Shown here: piece by piece, positions 8,199 through 16,143 of the stretch
How positions within the stretch are numbered: position 1 is the first letter of the stretch
Layout of the letters: the number at the start of each line of letters is the position of its first letter
The notes under the pieces: model-generated
Seen by the model: the letters and a program-made list of their open reading frames with translations, nothing else
What the model was told of the DNA's origin: nothing
The model's database searches: none
Source of the DNA: Achromobacter veterisilvae
Lineage (GTDB): Bacteria > Pseudomonadota > Gammaproteobacteria > Burkholderiales > Burkholderiaceae_B
DNA length: 64,000 bases
Reading direction: 5' to 3'
NCBI RefSeq assembly: GCF_900496975.1
Contig: NZ_UFQC01000032.1
Span: 1 to 64,000, forward strand
Program-made: the position numbers and the translations under genes

Positions 8199-8792
8199 AT
8201 GCTTGATACTTTTCCTGTCTTGCGTCGCGCCGGCCTGGCCGCCGTGACGATCGGCGCGGCCGGCCTGCTGTTTGCCGGCTGCACCACCACCAGTCCCAAG
8301 TCCGCCGCGACCGCGAGCGAGCAGCGCCAGTCCCTCAGCAGCGCGGCCGATGCGACGCTGGGCAAGCTCTATGAAGCTTCGCCCCAGTCCAAGGACCTGG
8401 TCGCGCGCGCCAAGGGCGTGCTGGTCTTTCCCGACGTGTTGAGCGGCAGCTTCATCGTCGGCGCGGAACATGGCAAGGGCGTGTTGAAGGTGGGCGGCGC
8501 GAACGCCGGCTACTACAGCACGACGGCGGGTTCGATCGGCTTCCAGGCGGGCGCGCAATCCAAGGCCATGGTGTTGCTGTTCATGACCGACGAGGCGCTC
8601 AACAAGTTCCGCAACAGCAGCGGCTGGACCGTGGGCGCAGACGCCACGGTCGCGGTCGTCAATATCGGCGCCAACGGGCGCATCGATACGAATACCGCCC
8701 AGCAGCCCGTCGTGGGGTTCGTGATGAACAACGGCGGCCTGATGGCGGGCGTGTCGCTGGCCGGCACGAAGATCTCCAAGCTGGATCTCTGA
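8199..8792 (+). CDS. Ysc84/SH3YL1-type (DUF500) lipoprotein
   Basis: 197 residues with a lipoprotein signal (LFAGC, lipidated Cys28), then a Ysc84-like domain: LYEASPQSKDLVARAKGVLV, followed by the glycine-rich repeats of the family (GANAGYYSTTAGSIGFQAGA). In eukaryotes the domain binds lipids and actin; bacterial members are envelope proteins whose role is not known to me. AAGGAGA precedes the ATG, and a strong terminator follows at 8813. Confidence 0.85.
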   Translation: MLDTFPVLRRAGLAAVTIGAAGLLFAGCTTTSPKSAATASEQRQSLSSAADATLGKLYEASPQSKDLVARAKGVLVFPDVLSGSFIVGAEHGKGVLKVGGANAGYYSTTAGSIGFQAGAQSKAMVLLFMTDEALNKFRNSSGWTVGADATVAVVNIGANGRIDTNTAQQPVVGFVMNNGGLMAGVSLAGTKISKLDL

Positions 8793-8812
8793 TCGGGCCT
8801 TGCCCGTAAAAG

Positions 8813-8849
8813 CGAAACGCCGCGGATTTCCTCCGCGGCGTTTCGTTTT
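8813..8849 (+). terminator. Strong intrinsic terminator, possibly bidirectional
   Basis: CGAAACGCCGCGGA pairs perfectly with TCCGCGGCGTTTCG (8832-8845) across a short loop, followed by TTTT. It sits between the Ysc84 lipoprotein and the convergent small gene at 8872 and could serve both. Confidence 0.8.
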
Positions 8850-8871
8850 GCCGTGCCGCCGCGCCGGCGGC

Positions 8872-9105
8872 TCAGCCGATCAGCGAGTCGCCGTTGTTGC
8901 GCACGGCGCTTTCGCGCTGCATTTCGGCCGCTTCTATTTTCGGATCCAGGCCGCGCCAGCGCCTGATCCGGCCGCGGTTCTCCTCGGGCTCCCAGCCCAA
9001 TATGCCGTAGCGCGTGATTTCGGTTTCGCCCGTGTCGTATTCCACTTCGAAGTAGCCCTGACGATCGGGTAGCGTGCCGCCAGGGAACCAGTCGGTTTCA
9101 GGCAT
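8872..9105 (-). CDS. Small acidic protein of unknown function
   Basis: 77 residues, MPETDWFPGGTLPDRQGYFE at the start, rich in Glu, Asp and Arg, with no membrane segment. The ATG at 9105 follows a good AAGGAG site at the right distance, which excludes the longer frame. Apparently a single-gene unit. No family recognised. Confidence 0.55.
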   Translation of the reverse strand: MPETDWFPGGTLPDRQGYFEVEYDTGETEITRYGILGWEPEENRGRIRRWRGLDPKIEAAEMQRESAVRNNGDSLIG

Positions 9106-9228
9106 GGTGTGCTCCTTGCTAGACGATGGGAGGGAGGCCGGCGCGGGCTCGGCGGCCCGCGCCGGCGCTTTCATTGTGGGCTGGCCCGGACGATCCCGCA
9201 AGCGGCGGGCGGAATTGGCCGGGGCGCT

Positions 9229-9699
9229 TCAGGAGAGCGGCACCGCGGTGGTGTAGAGCACCTGCTTCAGCGCGAAGCTGGACCGGATGCTGGCCACGCC
9301 GGGGATGCGGGTGATGTGTTCGACGATGAGGCGTTCCAGCGCGTCGACGTCGGGAACCAGGGCGCGGATCAGGTAGTCGGCATCGCCCGACATCAGGTAG
9401 CACTCCATGATCTCGGGCAGCACGGCGATTTCGCGTTCGAATACGTCCAGCGCGGCCTTGCGCTGCTTGTCCAGGGATATCTGGATGAACACATTGACCT
9501 TCAGCCCCAGCTTGCGCGCGTTGAGCAGCGTGACGCGGCGGTCGATCAGCCCTTCGGCCTCGAGCCGGCGGACCCGCGCGAGACAGGGCGACGCCGACAG
9601 GTTGACGCGGGCCGCCAGCTCGACGTTGGTCAGGCGCGCGTCGCGCTGGAGTTCGTTCAGGATACGGATGTCAGTGGCATCTAGGTTGATTTCCAGCAT
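9229..9699 (-). CDS. Lrp/AsnC-family transcriptional regulator
   Basis: 156 residues, typical of the family. An N-terminal helix-turn-helix ([20 protein letters not shown], then [20 protein letters not shown]) is followed by the RAM/AsnC ligand domain ([20 protein letters not shown]). These proteins sense amino acids. It is divergent from a DMT exporter with a long inverted repeat between them, which suggests it controls export of an amino acid or related compound. Confidence 0.93.
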   Translation of the reverse strand: MLEINLDATDIRILNELQRDARLTNVELAARVNLSASPCLARVRRLEAEGLIDRRVTLLNARKLGLKVNVFIQISLDKQRKAALDVFEREIAVLPEIMECYLMSGDADYLIRALVPDVDALERLIVEHITRIPGVASIRSSFALKQVLYTTAVPLS

Positions 9700-9799
9700 A
9701 AGTCACCTGGTTGTCTTCAATCGGCAGTTCGGATGTGCTGAGTATGCCGTTTATCGCAGTGAATTGAGGTGAAATGTGCTGGGGTTTACCCTATAGACT

Positions 9800-9835
9800 A
9801 TTCCTTCGTTTGGCCATTCGGCCAAAACGCGGAAT
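9800..9835. promoter_or_regulatory. Extended inverted repeat between the Lrp regulator and the DMT exporter
   Basis: Inner arms TTTGGCC (9809-9815) and GGCCAAA (9820-9826) with a 4-base centre, and outer arms ATTCC (9800-9804) and GGAAT (9831-9835). It lies 25 bases before the exporter start. Lrp-type proteins bind imperfect palindromes of about 15 bp, so this is a likely operator. Confidence 0.5.
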
Positions 9836-9859
9836 ATTCATGCGGTAAGTCGAGCAGTA

Positions 9860-10771
9860 ATGAGTCAGCAGAGCAGGTGGGTCAGGTTTTTGCCGCTGGT
9901 GGGCGCGGTGGCGGTCTGGGGCGGCAATTGGCCCGTCATGAAACTGGGCTTGGCGCACATGAGCCCGCTGTGGCTGGCCGCCAGCCGCTTCGGATCCGCC
10001 GCCGCGATCAGCGTGCTGGTGCTGGGCCTGCTGGGGCGCCTGCGCCTGCCCACGCGCCAGGAGCTGCCGCTGGTGGCGGGCGTGGCGCTGCTGCAGATGG
10101 GCGCGTTCACCGCGCTGGCCTTGTGGGCGATGCAGTATGTGGCGCCCGGACGCGCGTCCGTCATCGCGTACGCCACCTCCATCTGGGTGATCCCGCTGTC
10201 CTCGCTGGTCCTGAAAGAGCGCCTGTCCTTGGCCCAATGGCTGGCGACGGCGCTGAGCTACGCGGGCATCGCCGTCATCGTCGCGCCCGCCTTCAGCCCG
10301 TGGCAGGCGCACACCGTCATCGGCCTGGCGATGCTGCTGGGCGCCTCCTTCGCCTGGGCGTGCAACATCATCCAGTTGCGCGGCAGCCGCCACGTCCGGC
10401 TGGGGGCGGAAATGATCCCGTGGCAGACCGCCATCGCCGCCGTGCCGCTGGCCGCGCTGGCCTGGATGCGCGACGGCGCGCCGGCGTTCCTCGCGGTGCC
10501 GGACGCCTGGCCCGTGATCCTGTACACGGGGCCGCTGGCCACGGCGCTCACTTTCATCGTGGTGCTGGGCATGACGCAGAAGATGCCGCCGGTGGCGACC
10601 TCGATCGCGATGCTCTGCGTGCCGGTGATCGGCTTGCTCGTGTCCGCGCTGGTCTTCCACGAACGCATTTCGGCCGACCTGGCGCTGGGCCTGGCCTTGA
10701 TCGGGGCGAGCGTCGCGGCGTCCGCCGCGGCGGCCCGCTACGGGCGTCCGATGCTGTTGCGCCCGTCGTAG
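9860..10771 (+). CDS. DMT-superfamily (EamA) exporter
   Basis: 303 residues with about ten membrane segments in two EamA repeats. The first repeat begins VAVWGGNWPVMKLGL and the second near residue 155 (ASFAWACNIIQL). EamA proteins export amino acids and other small metabolites across the inner membrane. The divergent Lrp gene makes an amino-acid-like substrate likely. Length and repeat structure are normal. Confidence 0.9.
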   Translation: MSQQSRWVRFLPLVGAVAVWGGNWPVMKLGLAHMSPLWLAASRFGSAAAISVLVLGLLGRLRLPTRQELPLVAGVALLQMGAFTALALWAMQYVAPGRASVIAYATSIWVIPLSSLVLKERLSLAQWLATALSYAGIAVIVAPAFSPWQAHTVIGLAMLLGASFAWACNIIQLRGSRHVRLGAEMIPWQTAIAAVPLAALAWMRDGAPAFLAVPDAWPVILYTGPLATALTFIVVLGMTQKMPPVATSIAMLCVPVIGLLVSALVFHERISADLALGLALIGASVAASAAAARYGRPMLLRPS

Positions 10772-10868
10772 ATCGTCCCCGGCCCGCGCGAGGCGCCTTT
10801 CGGCGCCGGCAGGCCCTAGAATGGCAGGCGCCGGGGAGGGCCCGGCTTCATGCGGGCGTGCGGCGGAT

Positions 10869-11615
10869 ATGGATTCGTTATATGTGTTGGTCGTGGCGGG
10901 CGCCATGACGGCGGGTTTCGTGCAAGGCCTTTCCGGTTTCGGTTTCGGCATGGTGGCCATGTCGTTCTGGGCCTGGACGGTGGACCCCAGGCTCGCGGCC
11001 GCGATGGCGGTGTTCGGATCGCTGACCGGGCAGTTGCTGGCGGCGTTCACCGTGCGCCGCGGCTTCGCGGCCGAGCGTCTGCTGCCGTTCGTCGCGGGCG
11101 GATTGCTGGGCATTCCGCTGGGCGTCAAATTGCTGCCGCACCTGGACCCCTTGGTGTTCAAGGCTTGCATCGGCGGGCTGCTGGCGATCTGGTGTCCGGT
11201 CATGCTGTTCGCGACGCGCTTGCCGCGCATCGCGGCGGGCGGGAAGGTGGCCGATGGCGTGGTGGGGGCGGTCGGCGGGATCATGGGGGGCATCGGCGGC
11301 TTTACCGGCGTGATTCCCACGCTGTGGTGCACCTTGCGCCGTTTCGACCGGGACGTGCAGCGCTCGGTCATCCAGAACTTCAACCTCTCGATGCTGGCCG
11401 TGACGATGGCCAGCTACATCTACGCGGGCGTGGTCACCCGCGACATGCTGCCGCTGTTCGCCGTGATCGTGCCGGCGATGCTGGTGCCCACGCTAGTGGG
11501 CACGCGCATCTACGCCGGCATCAGCGATGCGGCCTTCCGCCGCATCGTGCTGGGCCTGCTGACGGCGTCGGGCGTGGCCCTGCTGGTGTCGTCCGTTCCC
11601 AAGCTGCTGGCGTAG
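10869..11615 (+). CDS. TauE/SafE-family sulfite/organosulfonate exporter-like membrane protein
   Basis: 248 residues with seven or eight hydrophobic segments. The opening GFVQGLSGFGFGMVAMSFWA and the mid-protein GGIMGGIGGFTGVIPTLW are typical of the two TauE repeats. Family members move sulfite, sulfoacetate or other anions. The substrate here is unknown. The ATG at 10869 is chosen because the first membrane segment starts at once. Nothing sulfur-related is adjacent. Confidence 0.85.
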   Translation: MDSLYVLVVAGAMTAGFVQGLSGFGFGMVAMSFWAWTVDPRLAAAMAVFGSLTGQLLAAFTVRRGFAAERLLPFVAGGLLGIPLGVKLLPHLDPLVFKACIGGLLAIWCPVMLFATRLPRIAAGGKVADGVVGAVGGIMGGIGGFTGVIPTLWCTLRRFDRDVQRSVIQNFNLSMLAVTMASYIYAGVVTRDMLPLFAVIVPAMLVPTLVGTRIYAGISDAAFRRIVLGLLTASGVALLVSSVPKLLA

Positions 11616-11653
11616 GACGTGCTATCGTTGGAAGCTTCTAGAGAGAGTCACGC

Positions 11654-11878
11654 ATGGCATTGCATCGTTTCCAGAAAGGCGAACTGGGTCATTGGTTGCG
11701 CGTCGTCGCCGACAACGGCGAACCGGGCGCCGAACAGACCGAAGTGCCCGAGCACGTAGCGACGGCGCTGGAGACCTTGCGTTGCATCGAAGCCGGCGCC
11801 GACGGGCGTTGGCTCATCACTGGCAAGGGCAGGCTTGCCCTGCGCATGGAAGAGCCGGGCGCCATCCACGTGAGATAG
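11654..11878 (+). CDS. Small protein of unknown function
   Basis: 74 residues (MALHRFQKGELGHWLRVVAD), soluble, acidic in the middle. An AGAGAGAGTCACGC site precedes the ATG, 38 bases after the TauE stop, so it may be co-transcribed. No family recognised. Confidence 0.5.
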   Translation: MALHRFQKGELGHWLRVVADNGEPGAEQTEVPEHVATALETLRCIEAGADGRWLITGKGRLALRMEEPGAIHVR

Positions 11879-12232
11879 CGCCGCGCGGCGCGGCAGGCCC
11901 GGCTGGCCGGAACACAGAGCACGCGTATCGTCCCTCGGCTATGTCCGAAGGCCGCGGTATTGTTGCGTCTCGATCGCCAGCCGTACTGAATTCCGCACAA
12001 TTTGCGAATGTTTTCGCAGTATTTCTCGCATTTGCGACCATTTGCCACCGGGTACGGGAATCTCCTGAGACAGAATGCGCGATTTGGTCGCTTTCGGCAT
12101 ATCGCGGGCATGGCGTCGCCAGTAAGATGAACTTGCGTGACGTTTGCAGGTCTATTCATTTGCGCGGGAAGAATGCTCCCGCAATGTCACGCGTGGTTCA
12201 CGCGGTTTAGGTAACCGACTGGGAGGTAGCAC
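11879..12232. promoter_or_regulatory. 354-base intergenic region with clustered TGCGA/TCGCA palindromes
   Basis: No gene is seen here. At 12003-12018 TGCGAA and TTCGCA form a perfect inverted repeat with a 4-base centre, and at 12026-12037 TCGCA and TGCGA form a second, within AT-rich sequence. A hairpin GCGGGA/TCCCGC lies near 12164-12182. GGGAGG before the ATG at 12233 is the ribosome site of the next gene. The palindromes are candidate operators; the binding protein is unknown. Confidence 0.4.
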
Positions 12233-12445
12233 ATGCAGCATCGTGACCAGGAAGTACTGATCGACGTTTCCACGGCGGCCATGGATACCGGCGGATATGG
12301 CGTATTGCTGACGGTAACGGCCGAGGGCGGCACCGAAGTGGATGCCGCGTTTTCCCACTTGGGCAACTGCGCTTCGTTGGACGAAGCACGCGACCGCGCG
12401 GAGATCTTCGCGCAGAATTGGGTAGAGGAAAACATCTTCCGATAG
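12233..12445 (+). CDS. Small protein of unknown function
   Basis: 70 residues starting MQHRDQEVLIDVSTAAMDTG and ending in an amphipathic helix (DEARDRAEIFAQNWVEENIF). A strong GGGAGG ribosome site precedes the ATG. It is preceded by the palindrome-rich region at 12003-12037, so expression is probably regulated. No family recognised. Confidence 0.55.
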   Translation: MQHRDQEVLIDVSTAAMDTGGYGVLLTVTAEGGTEVDAAFSHLGNCASLDEARDRAEIFAQNWVEENIFR

Positions 12446-12494
12446 GGCATCCTGCCCTGGATGGAACTGATCAGCGGGACCGGTCTGTGCGTGC

Positions 12495-13700
12495 ATGAAA
12501 CTACGGAGAATGCTCAACGATTTGCGGCGAAAATTTCGGTTATCGTTGCTGCTCCAAAACCTGGGGCCCCGATCGGGCATGCGCCGTTCCAAGATGACTG
12601 CCGCACAGACCAATTCCACTCTCGCGGCCCACATCCGCGCATTGCGCGAACATTTCGATTCCGTCATCCTGCCCATGTGGATGGAGCAGGGATTCAATGG
12701 CGCGTTGGGCCTGCCCTTCGAATCGCTGGATTCCGCTTCCGGCGCCCCGCTGCCGGCGACGCGCTATCGCGCCATGGCCTGTGCGCGCCAGTTGTACGTC
12801 TTTTCCGAGGCGCCGGGCGCAGCCGCCGCCAGGCACGCGGATACGCTCTTCGAATCGCTGCGCCGTGTGTTCCGCGACGAGAAGCATGGCGGCTGGCGCT
12901 ACAGCGTCGACGCCGAGGGGCGGCCGCTCGATGAAACCCAAGACCTGTATACGCACGCGTTCGTCGTGCTGGCCTGCGCGGCGTACTTCCGCCAAAGCCG
13001 CAACGCCGACGCGCGCAAGCTCATGCTGGCCACGGCGTCGGCCATCGAGGCGCGCTTCAAGACCACGGATTCCCTGTATCACGCCGCGCTGAGCGCGGAC
13101 CTGGACCAGCCCTTGCGCCTGCCGGCGCAGAATCCCATGATGCACCTGACCGAAGCGTATCTGGCGGCCGCGCAAGTGGCGGAGCCGGCGCTGTTCGCGC
13201 AGCGCCTGCGCAGCCTGGCGCAAGGCATCAGCCACCGCTTCGTGCACGCGCCCACGCAATGCATTTCGGAAGAGCGGCAGGGCACGGCCGGCAACCGGCT
13301 GGAACCGGGGCACCAGTTCGAATGGCTGTCGCTGGTGCAGGGGTCGGCGCCGGTGTTCGAAGGCCTGGACCTGGCGGAATCGCTGCCGCGCGCCGTGCAA
13401 TGGTCCCGCAGCCATGGCGTGGACGAGGGCGGCGTGGTGGCGTCCCTGGACGAATCGGGCGCCGTGATCGACGACACCCGCAGGATCTGGGCGCAGACCG
13501 AATACCTGCGCGTGTTGGCGGTGCAGGGCGATCTGCCCGCGCTGGCCGCCGGCCTGGCCGCTTTCCGGTCCCGTTTCCTGCATCCCGGGGGTTGGTACGA
13601 ATGCCTGGACGCGGGCGGGAAGGTCGTGCGCCCCGACATGCCTTCGACTTCGCCCTACCACCTGGCGACCTGTCTGTCGGCGCTGCCAGACGTTGTTTAA
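12495..13700 (+). CDS. N-acylglucosamine 2-epimerase (AGE) family sugar isomerase/epimerase
   Basis: Up to 401 residues forming an (alpha/alpha)6 barrel of the AGE family. Segments typical of it are GGWRYSVDAEGRP and DLYTHAFVVLACA in the first half, and later LEPGHQFEWL and GGWYECLD. These enzymes interconvert mannose/fructose, glucosamine/mannosamine or cellobiose epimers. Which one cannot be told. The start is uncertain: homology begins after the ATG at 12594, and neither start has a clear ribosome site. Sugar chemistry nearby does not point to a pathway. Confidence 0.85.
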   Translation: MKLRRMLNDLRRKFRLSLLLQNLGPRSGMRRSKMTAAQTNSTLAAHIRALREHFDSVILPMWMEQGFNGALGLPFESLDSASGAPLPATRYRAMACARQLYVFSEAPGAAAARHADTLFESLRRVFRDEKHGGWRYSVDAEGRPLDETQDLYTHAFVVLACAAYFRQSRNADARKLMLATASAIEARFKTTDSLYHAALSADLDQPLRLPAQNPMMHLTEAYLAAAQVAEPALFAQRLRSLAQGISHRFVHAPTQCISEERQGTAGNRLEPGHQFEWLSLVQGSAPVFEGLDLAESLPRAVQWSRSHGVDEGGVVASLDESGAVIDDTRRIWAQTEYLRVLAVQGDLPALAAGLAAFRSRFLHPGGWYECLDAGGKVVRPDMPSTSPYHLATCLSALPDVV

Positions 13701-13754
13701 TTGCGGCGTTAACAATTATTTGCGGTCCTATAGACATAAAGCGATAGAAAAGCA

Positions 13755-13784
13755 TTGGTGAAATCCCTTACAATTTGGTAACTA
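13755..13784 (+). promoter_or_regulatory. Possible promoter of the zinc-ribbon gene
   Basis: TTGGTG (13755-13760) and TAACTA (13779-13784) with 18 bases between them, in an AT-rich stretch that contrasts with the flanking GC-rich genes. GGGGAAG precedes the ATG at 13804. Confidence 0.3.
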
Positions 13785-13803
13785 TGTTTGTGGGGAAGCA
13801 TCA

Positions 13804-14019
13804 ATGAGCGTTATGTGCTTGGCTTGCCAACGCATTAACCCGGGGCTTGCTGGCGTTGCGCCGCATGCCCAACTCGGACATCAAGGATTCACCAATCCAA
13901 CCCAGAGAGGGCGCGAGGAAAGCCGCGAGGACCATTTCCGCTGCCTGAATTGCGGCGCCAAATGGCTGCGCGAAACCGACAAGTGGGGCGTCGACCTCGG
14001 CTTCAAGCTGGCGCCGTGA
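13804..14019 (+). CDS. Small zinc-ribbon-like protein
   Basis: 71 residues with two CxxC pairs, CLAC at 5-8 and CLNC at 47-50, spaced as in a zinc ribbon. Between them lies a His/Gln/Gly-rich segment. The end, WGVDLGFKLAP, is compact. Such proteins bind zinc and act in nucleic-acid or protein binding, but the role here is unknown. It has its own AT-rich promoter region and a strong terminator, so it is an independent unit. Confidence 0.6.
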   Translation: MSVMCLACQRINPGLAGVAPHAQLGHQGFTNPTQRGREESREDHFRCLNCGAKWLRETDKWGVDLGFKLAP

Positions 14020-14038
14020 ACATAGCGCCGCGCGATTG

Positions 14039-14068
14039 AAAACGGGCTCCGGAGGAGCCCGTTTTATT
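14039..14068 (+). terminator. Intrinsic terminator
   Basis: GGGCTCC (14044-14050), 3-base loop, GGAGCCC (14054-14060), flanked by AAAAC before and GTTTTATTT after. It serves the zinc-ribbon gene and probably the convergent LysR gene. Confidence 0.85.
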
Positions 14069-14103
14069 TGGAATAATAGGCCGGGGCCGGCGGGAAACCG
14101 GTG

Positions 14104-15039
14104 TTATCCCGGCGCGCCGGCCGCCAGCACGTCGGGATCGCGGCCGGCGGTCTCCAGCAGCCACAGCCGGAAACAGGCCAGCGCATAGTGATCGCGGCGC
14201 TGGGCCGGGGCGCACAGGTGGTAGCCGCGGGCGATGCGTATGGGCAGGTCGGGGAAGGGGGCCGCCACGCGCCCGGCCTGCAGGTCGTCGCGGACCAGGC
14301 AGCGCTGCAGGACGGCGATGCCCATGTCGGCCATGACGGCGCGCACCAGGATGGACACCTGGTCGAAACCATTGGACAGCTTGACCGATTCGCGGGGAAC
14401 GCCGGCGGCGGCGAACCACTGCGCCCAGTTGTCCACGCCATTCGAGTGATACAGCAGCGCTTCGCCGAGCAGGCCGGCGGGCGTGTTCCAGAGCCCCTGC
14501 GCCCGGCGCGCGGCCAGCCGGCCGGGGTGGCAGATCACGACCATCTCGCGGCCGATCACATAGTCGGCATGCCAGCCGGGCCATTGTTCGGGCGTGCCCG
14601 ACAGGATGCTGGCGTCGGGCGTGGCGCCCGAGAAGTCTTCGTTGCGGCGATACGCCGCGAAGCTGAGCTGGATGTCGGGGTGGCGCTGGTGGAAGTCGGG
14701 CAGGCGCGGCACCAGCCAGGCGCTGGCCAGCGTGGGGACCGAGGACAGCGTAAGGCGCAGCCGGCGGTCGTCGGCGCGCAGTTCGGCGCTGAGCGCCTCG
14801 ATCGCCTGCAAGGGGGCCTGGGCCCCGTCGTACAGGCGGCGGCCGGTGTCGGTCAGGGTCAGGCCGTGGGCGTTCCGGTGCATCAACGGCTGTCCGAAAT
14901 GCGCTTCCAGCCTGGCGATGGCGCGGCTGACCGCGCCCTGTGTGACGCACAGGGCCTCGGCGGCCTGCGTGAAACTGCCCAGGCGCGCCGCCGTCACGAA
15001 GGCATGCAGTTCGGACATGGATGGCGATTGCAGGCGCAT
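14104..15039 (-). CDS. LysR-family transcriptional regulator
   Basis: 311 residues. N-terminal helix-turn-helix (SELHAFVTAARLGSFTQAAE, then ALCVTQGAVSRAIARLE) and a C-terminal substrate-binding domain of the GcvA-like type. The ATG at 15039 places the helix-turn-helix about 20 residues in, as usual; the longer frame to 15210 would overlap the Bug gene. It is divergent from the Bug receptor and most likely regulates the receptor/hydrolase pair. Confidence 0.92.
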   Translation of the reverse strand: MRLQSPSMSELHAFVTAARLGSFTQAAEALCVTQGAVSRAIARLEAHFGQPLMHRNAHGLTLTDTGRRLYDGAQAPLQAIEALSAELRADDRRLRLTLSSVPTLASAWLVPRLPDFHQRHPDIQLSFAAYRRNEDFSGATPDASILSGTPEQWPGWHADYVIGREMVVICHPGRLAARRAQGLWNTPAGLLGEALLYHSNGVDNWAQWFAAAGVPRESVKLSNGFDQVSILVRAVMADMGIAVLQRCLVRDDLQAGRVAAPFPDLPIRIARGYHLCAPAQRRDHYALACFRLWLLETAGRDPDVLAAGAPG

Positions 15040-15151
15040 CCAGCATGACCTTTGGTAATGAAAGAGTGCAATATAGTCGTTTGAAAGGGGACCGTAAAGT
15101 TCGGACACTGGCGGCCTTGTCGATAGACCTTCACCTTTCGGAGCCATCCCC

Positions 15152-16141
15152 ATGTCCCGCCGCCTTTTCGGCCGGTCCGCGCGCTTCGCGCTCGCCGCCT
15201 TGTTCGCCAACCTGACCTTCGCCGGCGCCGCCCAGGCAGCCGACTATCCCGTCCGTCCGATCAAGCTGGTGGTGCCCTTCGCCGCGGGCGGTTCGACCGA
15301 CATCGTGGCCCGCCTGGTCGCCGAGTACGCGGGCCGCGACCTGAAGCAGACCATCGTGGTCGAGAACAAGGCCGGCGCGGGCGGTTCGCTGGGCATGGAG
15401 CAGGTGGCGCGCTCGACGCCCGACGGCTACACGATCGGCATGGCCACCATGAGCACGCACGGCTCGAACCCGGCCGTCTACCGGAAGATGAACTACGACC
15501 CGGTCAAGGATTTCGTGCCGGTGGCCAACGTGGTGGCCGTGCCCAGCATCTTCGCGATCAACCCGAACGTCCCGGCCAAGAACATGGCCGAATTCGTGGC
15601 CCTGGCCAAGGGCGCGCCGGAACGCTACAGCTTCGCCTCGCCGGGCGTGGGCTCGCTGGGCCACGTGAACATCGAGAACTTCATGATGCTGGCCGGCATC
15701 GAGCTGCTGCACGTGCCGTACCGCGGCGCGGGCCCGGCGCTGAACGACGTGATGGGCGGCCAGGTGGACGCGATCACCGACAACCTGTCCTCGACCTTGC
15801 CGCAGGTGCAGGGCGGAAAGCTGCGGGCGCTGGCGGTGCTGGGCGCCGAACGCTCGCCCTTGCTGCCGGACGTGCCGACCTACATCGAACTGGGCTACCC
15901 CGACATGGGCACGGGCGGCTGGTTCGGGCTGGTGGCGCCCGCGGGCACCCCGCAGGCCGTGGTCGACCGCCTGAACCAGGCCGTCCGGGCCGCGCAGCAG
16001 GATCCGGAATTCCGCAAGAAGGCCGAGGACGTAGGTGGTACGCTGATGCCCACCACGCCCCAGGAATTCCAGGCGCAGATCGAGCAGGCCCTGGCCCGCT
16101 ACGCCAAAGTGGCCAAGACCGCGAACATTCAGGCTGATTGA
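15152..16141 (+). CDS. Bug/TctC-family periplasmic solute receptor
   Basis: 329 residues with a Sec signal peptide (cleavage after AGAAQA, about residue 29). The Bug-family hallmarks follow: DYPVRPIKLVVPFAAGGSTD, then VVENKAGAGGSLGMEQVA. Bug proteins bind carboxylates (or amino acids) for tripartite tricarboxylate transporters; the TctAB membrane genes are not in the window. The next gene starts just after its stop, so receptor and N-formylglutamate-type hydrolase form one unit, hinting at an N-acyl amino acid or histidine-degradation ligand. Confidence 0.93.
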   Translation: MSRRLFGRSARFALAALFANLTFAGAAQAADYPVRPIKLVVPFAAGGSTDIVARLVAEYAGRDLKQTIVVENKAGAGGSLGMEQVARSTPDGYTIGMATMSTHGSNPAVYRKMNYDPVKDFVPVANVVAVPSIFAINPNVPAKNMAEFVALAKGAPERYSFASPGVGSLGHVNIENFMMLAGIELLHVPYRGAGPALNDVMGGQVDAITDNLSSTLPQVQGGKLRALAVLGAERSPLLPDVPTYIELGYPDMGTGGWFGLVAPAGTPQAVVDRLNQAVRAAQQDPEFRKKAEDVGGTLMPTTPQEFQAQIEQALARYAKVAKTANIQAD

Positions 16142-16143
16142 CG

